From assembly GCA_902492045.1 (NCBI GenBank), contig CABUKB010000001.1, forward strand, positions 62,001-126,000: DNA of 64,000 bases, written 5' to 3'. A model generated the notes under the pieces. That model saw only the letters and a list, made by a program, of their open reading frames with translations, was not told the origin of the DNA and ran no database searches. A program made the position numbers and the translations under genes. The DNA comes from an uncultured Oscillospiraceae bacterium. Its GTDB lineage: Bacteria; Bacillota; Clostridia; Oscillospirales; Acutalibacteraceae. This document shows, piece after piece, positions 59,742 through 64,000 of this stretch (the stretch's first letter is position 1; each line of letters opens with the position of its first letter).

Positions 59742-61568
59742 ATGGCAAAACGTGAAAATCTGCGCAACATCGCTATCATTGCCCATGTTGATCATGGCAA
59801 GACCACTTTGGTCGATCAGCTCCTGAGGCAAAGCGGCATTTTCCGCGCTAATGAACAGGTCGCCGAACGGGTGATGGATTCGGGGGATCTGGAACGGGAA
59901 CGCGGCATCACCATTTTGTCGAAGAACACCGCTGTGATGTTCGGCGATACCAAAATCAATATAGTCGACACGCCCGGCCACGCCGATTTCGGCGGCGAAG
60001 TGGAACGGATCCTGATGATGGTGGACGGGGTGCTGCTGTTGGTGGATGCCTTCGAGGGTTGTATGCCCCAGACCCGTTTTGTTTTAAAAAAGGCCCTGGG
60101 TCTTGGAAAGCGCCCGGTCGTTGTTATCAACAAGATCGACCGCGACGGCGCCCGGCCGGCCGAGGTGATTGATGAACTGCTCGATCTCTTCATTGAACTC
60201 GGCGCCGACGAAGATCAGTTGGACTTTCCGGTGCTGTATGCCTCGGGCCGGGACGGTTACGCCTCTTTGGACCCGGATGTGCGGCAGGGGGATATGCGGC
60301 CTCTGTTTGAGGCGATCCTGCGGCATGTGCCCGCCCCTGAGGGGGATCTCGACGGGCCACTGCAAATCCTGTTTTCCAACATTGATTACGACGATTATGT
60401 CGGCCGTATCGGTGTCGGCCGGGTGGAACGGGGCCAGGTGGCCAACGGACAGGCCGTTGTCTTATGCAAAAGCGACGGCTCTACTGTCAACGCCCGGATC
60501 GGCAAGCTTTATCAGTTCGAGGGGCTTAACCGGGTGGAACACGAGAGCGCGGCCCTCGGCGATATCGTCGCCGTGACCGGTATTCCCGGGCTGAATATCG
60601 GGGAAACCGTCTGCGCGCCCGATTGCGTGGAACCGCTGCCTTTTGTCCATATCGACGAGCCTACCATCTCCATGGTCTTCATGGTCAACAACAGCCCCTT
60701 CGCGGGTCGGGAAGGCAAATACGTCACCTCCCGGAATCTGCGGGACCGTCTGTTCAAAGAGGTGGAGACCAATGTCAGCATGCGGGTTAAGGAGACCGAC
60801 TCCACCGATGCGTTTGAAGTGTCCGGCCGGGGCGAGCTGCATCTGTCCATCCTGATCGAGACGATGCGGCGCCAGGGGTTTGAATTCGCGGTCAGCCGCC
60901 CTCAGGTCATCTATAAACGGGATGCCGAGGGGCATTTGCTCGAACCGATGGAACTGCTGATGATCGAGGTGCCGGAGACATACGTGGGCGCCGTCATGGA
61001 AAAGCTCGGCAGCCGGCGGGCTGAAATTCTCAATATGGGTACCCGCGACACCGGCGTCAGCCATCTGGAATTCCGTCTGCCCTCCCGGGGATTGATGGGG
61101 TATCGTCAGCAGTTCCTGACCGATACCAATGGAAACGGAATTATGAACAGCGTATTTGACGGATATGAACCCTATAAGGGTGAAATACCTCAGCGCGTCC
61201 AAGGGTCTCTCGTGGTATTTGAATCGGGGGAGACGAGCGCCTACGGCCTCTTTAATGCACAGGAACGCGGCGCCTTGTTCGTCGGCCCGGGCGTGCCGGT
61301 CTACGAGGGGATGATCGTGGGCATGTCCCCTAAAAACGAGGATATCGCCGTCAATGTCTGTAAAAAGAAGCATGTCACCAACATGCGCGCCGCCGGTTCG
61401 GATGAGGCGCTCCGGCTCACCCCGCCGACCACCCTCTCCCTCGAACAATCGCTTGAATTCATCAACGACGATGAACTCGTCGAAGTGACGCCAAAGAATA
61501 TTCGGCTGCGTAAACGCATTCTCTCAAAAGAACAGCGGATGAAAGAATCCGCCAAAAAAAAGGCCTGA
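59742..61568 (+). CDS. typA: Ribosome-associated GTPase TypA/BipA
   Basis: A 608-residue translational GTPase. G1 is AHVDHGKTT, the switch II region is DTPGHADFGGEVER and G4 is NKIDRDGARP. The EF-G-like domain V region contains ETYVGAVMEKLGSRR, and RGLMGYRQQFLTDTNGNGIMN in the C-terminal domain is specific to BipA. It binds 70S ribosomes and helps assembly or translation under stress. ATG 59742 with GGAAG ahead is preferred over the TTG five codons upstream. comEC follows 31 bp later. Confidence 0.97.
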   Translation: MAKRENLRNIAIIAHVDHGKTTLVDQLLRQSGIFRANEQVAERVMDSGDLERERGITILSKNTAVMFGDTKINIVDTPGHADFGGEVERILMMVDGVLLLVDAFEGCMPQTRFVLKKALGLGKRPVVVINKIDRDGARPAEVIDELLDLFIELGADEDQLDFPVLYASGRDGYASLDPDVRQGDMRPLFEAILRHVPAPEGDLDGPLQILFSNIDYDDYVGRIGVGRVERGQVANGQAVVLCKSDGSTVNARIGKLYQFEGLNRVEHESAALGDIVAVTGIPGLNIGETVCAPDCVEPLPFVHIDEPTISMVFMVNNSPFAGREGKYVTSRNLRDRLFKEVETNVSMRVKETDSTDAFEVSGRGELHLSILIETMRRQGFEFAVSRPQVIYKRDAEGHLLEPMELLMIEVPETYVGAVMEKLGSRRAEILNMGTRDTGVSHLEFRLPSRGLMGYRQQFLTDTNGNGIMNSVFDGYEPYKGEIPQRVQGSLVVFESGETSAYGLFNAQERGALFVGPGVPVYEGMIVGMSPKNEDIAVNVCKKKHVTNMRAAGSDEALRLTPPTTLSLEQSLEFINDDELVEVTPKNIRLRKRILSKEQRMKESAKKKA

Positions 61569-61599
61569 TACGCCTGACGGTATCCGGGGAGGTGGCGGC

Positions 61600-63834
61600 A
61601 TGGCGCGTCCTCTGTGGACGGTGGGCGTCACGTGGATGGCAGTTCTCATCATGGCGGCATTTCTGCCGCTGAACGTGACGGTACTGTTCGCGGCCCTGTG
61701 CGCGCTTTTGTTTGTAGCTACATGTATGGTCTCCCCTTTGCGGCGAAAACGGGCGTTTCCTGTGGTGTTCCTTGCTGCGGGTATCGCCTTTTCTCTTTAC
61801 GCCGCCCGTGAGATATGGGTATACCGTCCGGCCGTGCGCTGGAGCGGCCAGACCATCCCCGTGGAGGCCCAGGTCGTCGAGACCGGGAACGGGACGATTG
61901 CGCTGCGGGTGACAGAGGAAGGCGCGCTTCCCAAAGGAACCGGGATCACCTTGTATCTGGGTGACCAGTCGGAATATCCCGACCTTTACGACCGTGTGAG
62001 CGGCCGCCTGACGGTTATGGCAGACGATCCACCGTCTGTGCGGAACCTCGGGTATAAGGCGGGCGGATTTTACCTTACCGCCTTCCCGGAGGAATATGCA
62101 GGTGCCGCTCTGCACTATGAGGCTATGGAGCCGCCCTGGACAGCGGTATTCGAAAAAGCCGGCAGGCAAGCGCGCGATATCCTTCTGGCCCATCTGCCCG
62201 GTGATCGGGGCGAACTGGCCTCCCTCATCAGTGTGGGCCGTGGGGAACTGTCGGAGGAGGCCCTGGAGGATTTCCGCCTTTCCGGAGTGTCACACATCAT
62301 TGCGGTATCCGGCCTGCATATGGCGGTTTTGTCCCAAGCGGTACTGTCTGTGTTGAAAAAATGCCGCCTGCCTTCCCGTGCGGCCTCTTTGCTGGCCGTC
62401 TTCGGCGTCGGCGGGTATATGGCTTTGGTGGGATTCCGTGCCTCGGTGGTCAGGGCCGGCATCCTTTGTATCGTGGTGTTGCTGGGCACCTGTATAAAGA
62501 GACGGGCGGATAGCCTGAATTCCATGGGCCTCGCCCTGATTCTGCTGCTGGCGGCCGATCCCTACGCCGCCTTTGACATCGGTTTGCAGCTTTCTTTTGC
62601 CGCTTGTCTGGGACTTCTTTGGCTGTATCCGTTTTTGCGGGAACATCTGCGTAGGTTTTGGGAGCCGGCAACGGACGCGGCAGCACCGCCGCACAGAAAC
62701 CGATCAGCCGCCCCGATCTGGCGCCGAGCGTTCGGCAAACTCCTCGACGCGATCTGCATCACCCTGTCCGCGATGCTCCCGACCCTGCCTTTCACGGCAT
62801 TCTGGTTCGGCAGTCTGTCCCTGATCGCGCCGTTGACCAACCTGTTTACCGTCTTTCCGGCCTCCCTTCTCCTCATGACGGTTTGCCTGGGTCTGACACT
62901 GTACAGCCTCCCCCTGTTTTCGGTTTTGGCAAAGCCGCTATTTCTGGCGGCCGGTCTCCTGTCGGACTATCTGCTGCGGATCACGCATCTCCTGGCCTCA
63001 TTGCCTTTCGCCTCTGTGACCGTGCGGGACGGTTATCTGCTCCTTTGGTTGCCCGCTGCCCTGGGTTTACTGATTCTGGGCTGGCGCCTGTCCCGCAGCA
63101 AAGGGCTCCGCTGTGCCACCGCTTTGGCGGCAATCGCTCTGTTCTGCGGACTGTTTGTCCGCACCCTTTCCATGCGGGGCGTTACGACGTTGACCGTGGC
63201 ACGCCGCACGGCGTCGCTGGAGGTGCTCATGGAACGGGACGGGCACGCGGGCGCCGTTCTGGTCGGGGAGTCCGACGGCTCGGCACTCGAAGCGATGCTT
63301 CGGGAACGCGGAATCGGGACACTGGATTTCCTGGTGGTGTCGGCCGGGGAGACGGACCGGTTGACGTGTCTTCCGGTGATCTTGGAGCGGTATATCGCGG
63401 ATACCGTTTTTCTCTATCCGGACGGTCAGGCCTCCTGTGAGGTTATTGCGCCGGAGTTTGGCAGCGCCTATCCCCTCGAAAACGCCGCCTGTACCTTCTG
63501 GAGCGGGGGATCCCTTCTCTGGCGGGACGGGTTTGTCAAAATGGAAATAGAGAATACACGGCTGTTGTTCTGTTCGGAAGAGGGAAATGCCGCACAGCTT
63601 CCAGCCGATTGGAGAGAGACCCATCTGGTTTTGTACGGCGGAGAACCCCCTCTTCACGCGGGGGCGATCCGGGCGTCCGCCGGTGTGATGTCCTGCCCTA
63701 CAGACGTTCTGCCTATCGCACTCAAAGGGATTCCACGGACAAGCTATCCCATCCGAATCGTGCAGCAGGGAGCGGAGGATTTGGCCTTGATGACCAGAGG
63801 GTGCGGAGATCTCACTTGGAAGGCGTGGCTGTAA
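61600..63834 (+). CDS. comEC: ComEC/Rec2 family DNA-uptake channel protein
   Basis: A 744-residue membrane protein: an N-terminal hydrophobic segment with an OB-like DUF4131 region, the ComEC competence core near ELASLISVGRGELSEEALEDFRLSGVSHI and IIAVSGLHMAVLSQ, many helices to about residue 510, and a C-terminal beta-lactamase-like region. That last domain seems degenerate, lacking an obvious HxHxDH metal motif, so nuclease activity is doubtful. comF lies elsewhere in the window. GGGGAGG precedes the ATG. Confidence 0.92.
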   Translation: MARPLWTVGVTWMAVLIMAAFLPLNVTVLFAALCALLFVATCMVSPLRRKRAFPVVFLAAGIAFSLYAAREIWVYRPAVRWSGQTIPVEAQVVETGNGTIALRVTEEGALPKGTGITLYLGDQSEYPDLYDRVSGRLTVMADDPPSVRNLGYKAGGFYLTAFPEEYAGAALHYEAMEPPWTAVFEKAGRQARDILLAHLPGDRGELASLISVGRGELSEEALEDFRLSGVSHIIAVSGLHMAVLSQAVLSVLKKCRLPSRAASLLAVFGVGGYMALVGFRASVVRAGILCIVVLLGTCIKRRADSLNSMGLALILLLAADPYAAFDIGLQLSFAACLGLLWLYPFLREHLRRFWEPATDAAAPPHRNRSAAPIWRRAFGKLLDAICITLSAMLPTLPFTAFWFGSLSLIAPLTNLFTVFPASLLLMTVCLGLTLYSLPLFSVLAKPLFLAAGLLSDYLLRITHLLASLPFASVTVRDGYLLLWLPAALGLLILGWRLSRSKGLRCATALAAIALFCGLFVRTLSMRGVTTLTVARRTASLEVLMERDGHAGAVLVGESDGSALEAMLRERGIGTLDFLVVSAGETDRLTCLPVILERYIADTVFLYPDGQASCEVIAPEFGSAYPLENAACTFWSGGSLLWRDGFVKMEIENTRLLFCSEEGNAAQLPADWRETHLVLYGGEPPLHAGAIRASAGVMSCPTDVLPIALKGIPRTSYPIRIVQQGAEDLALMTRGCGDLTWKAWL

Positions 63835-63861
63835 ACCGCGATACGGAAAGGAGACGGATGC

Positions 63862-64000
63862 ATGCCCTGGACCGAAACACAACTTAAAAAGCATTTCAAG
63901 GAGTCCCCGCCCGCGAATCTCTACCTTTTGTTTGGAAGCGAGCCGTATCTGACCGCCCACTATGCCCGCCAGGCAGTGCGTTCGGCTATGGGGAAGGATG
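63862..64000 (+). CDS. holA: DNA polymerase III delta subunit, partial
   Basis: Only the first 46 codons are in the window: MPWTETQLKKHFKESPPANL, then YLLFGSEPYLTAHYARQAVR, the usual HolA opening with the GxEPYL motif of the clamp-loader delta subunit. ATG 63862 follows AAGGAG at eight bases; the ATG four bases earlier gives a short dead frame. comEC followed by holA is a common order in Firmicutes. Confidence 0.85.
   Translation, partial: MPWTETQLKKHFKESPPANLYLLFGSEPYLTAHYARQAVRSAMGKD

Overview
The window looks like chromosome from an anaerobic, spore-forming member of the Clostridia, probably an Oscillospirales-type lineage. The evidence is a GerA/GerB/GerC germinant-receptor operon, a PdaA-type cortex deacetylase, a DUF421/DUF4363 pair behind a sigma-G-like promoter, a single-chain pyruvate:ferredoxin oxidoreductase, DUF4364 and DUF815 proteins, and strong GGAGG ribosome sites. 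Base composition is fairly G+C-rich almost throughout, except for a visibly A+T-richer block at about 56.2-59.6 kb. I see no rRNA, tRNA, CRISPR array or transposase.

Layout. 0-9 kb: a MarR regulator and ABC exporter (minus), a SLOG/YpsA-like protein, then plus-strand housekeeping genes: DUF815 ATPase, glyQS, proC, rsmD, coaD and a coiled-coil protein. 9-14.6 kb: a CNNM/CorC-type membrane protein (minus) diverging from nifJ (plus). 14.7-29.7 kb: a 13-gene minus-strand surface-polysaccharide operon with mostly overlapping genes. It encodes glycosyltransferases, a capsule-type ABC exporter, two proteins sharing a COG5610-like domain, two sialyl/polysialyltransferase-like proteins, a KdsB-like cytidylyltransferase, an unusual aldolase fusion, a HAD phosphatase and an LCP ligase. 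Its leader carries a possible 14-codon peptide and a terminator hairpin. 29.8-38 kb: a methyltransferase, MATE pump, MreB, ComF, RecD2 and PdaA. 38.3-47.5 kb: a lipoprotein, a heterodimeric ABC exporter pair, a histidine phosphatase, an XRE regulator, a UraA permease and a DUF4364 protein. 47.6-52.6 kb: the ger operon (minus) and the divergent DUF421/DUF4363 operon.

53.0-59.6 kb holds the most unusual region: a secreted 1036-residue protein (signal peptide, DNRLRE-like domain, BIG2 domain, GHSRG lipase domain) followed by a co-transcribed small membrane-anchored protein. Then come five unrelated small genes and a second, almost identical copy of the membrane-anchored gene. Between them lie a 32-bp relic of the large gene and a frameshifted DUF2019-like gene. 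This resembles a polymorphic-toxin locus with an accreting immunity array, but no toxicity can be shown from sequence.

59.7-64 kb returns to housekeeping genes: typA, comEC and the start of holA.

The polysaccharide operon reads as one pathway. A pyruvate-type aldolase, a phosphatase and a CMP-sugar synthetase could make a CMP-activated ulosonic acid. The sialyltransferase-like enzymes and other transferases could then build a glycan that the ABC-2 pair exports and the LCP protein attaches to the wall. The enzyme families are visible; the product is inference.
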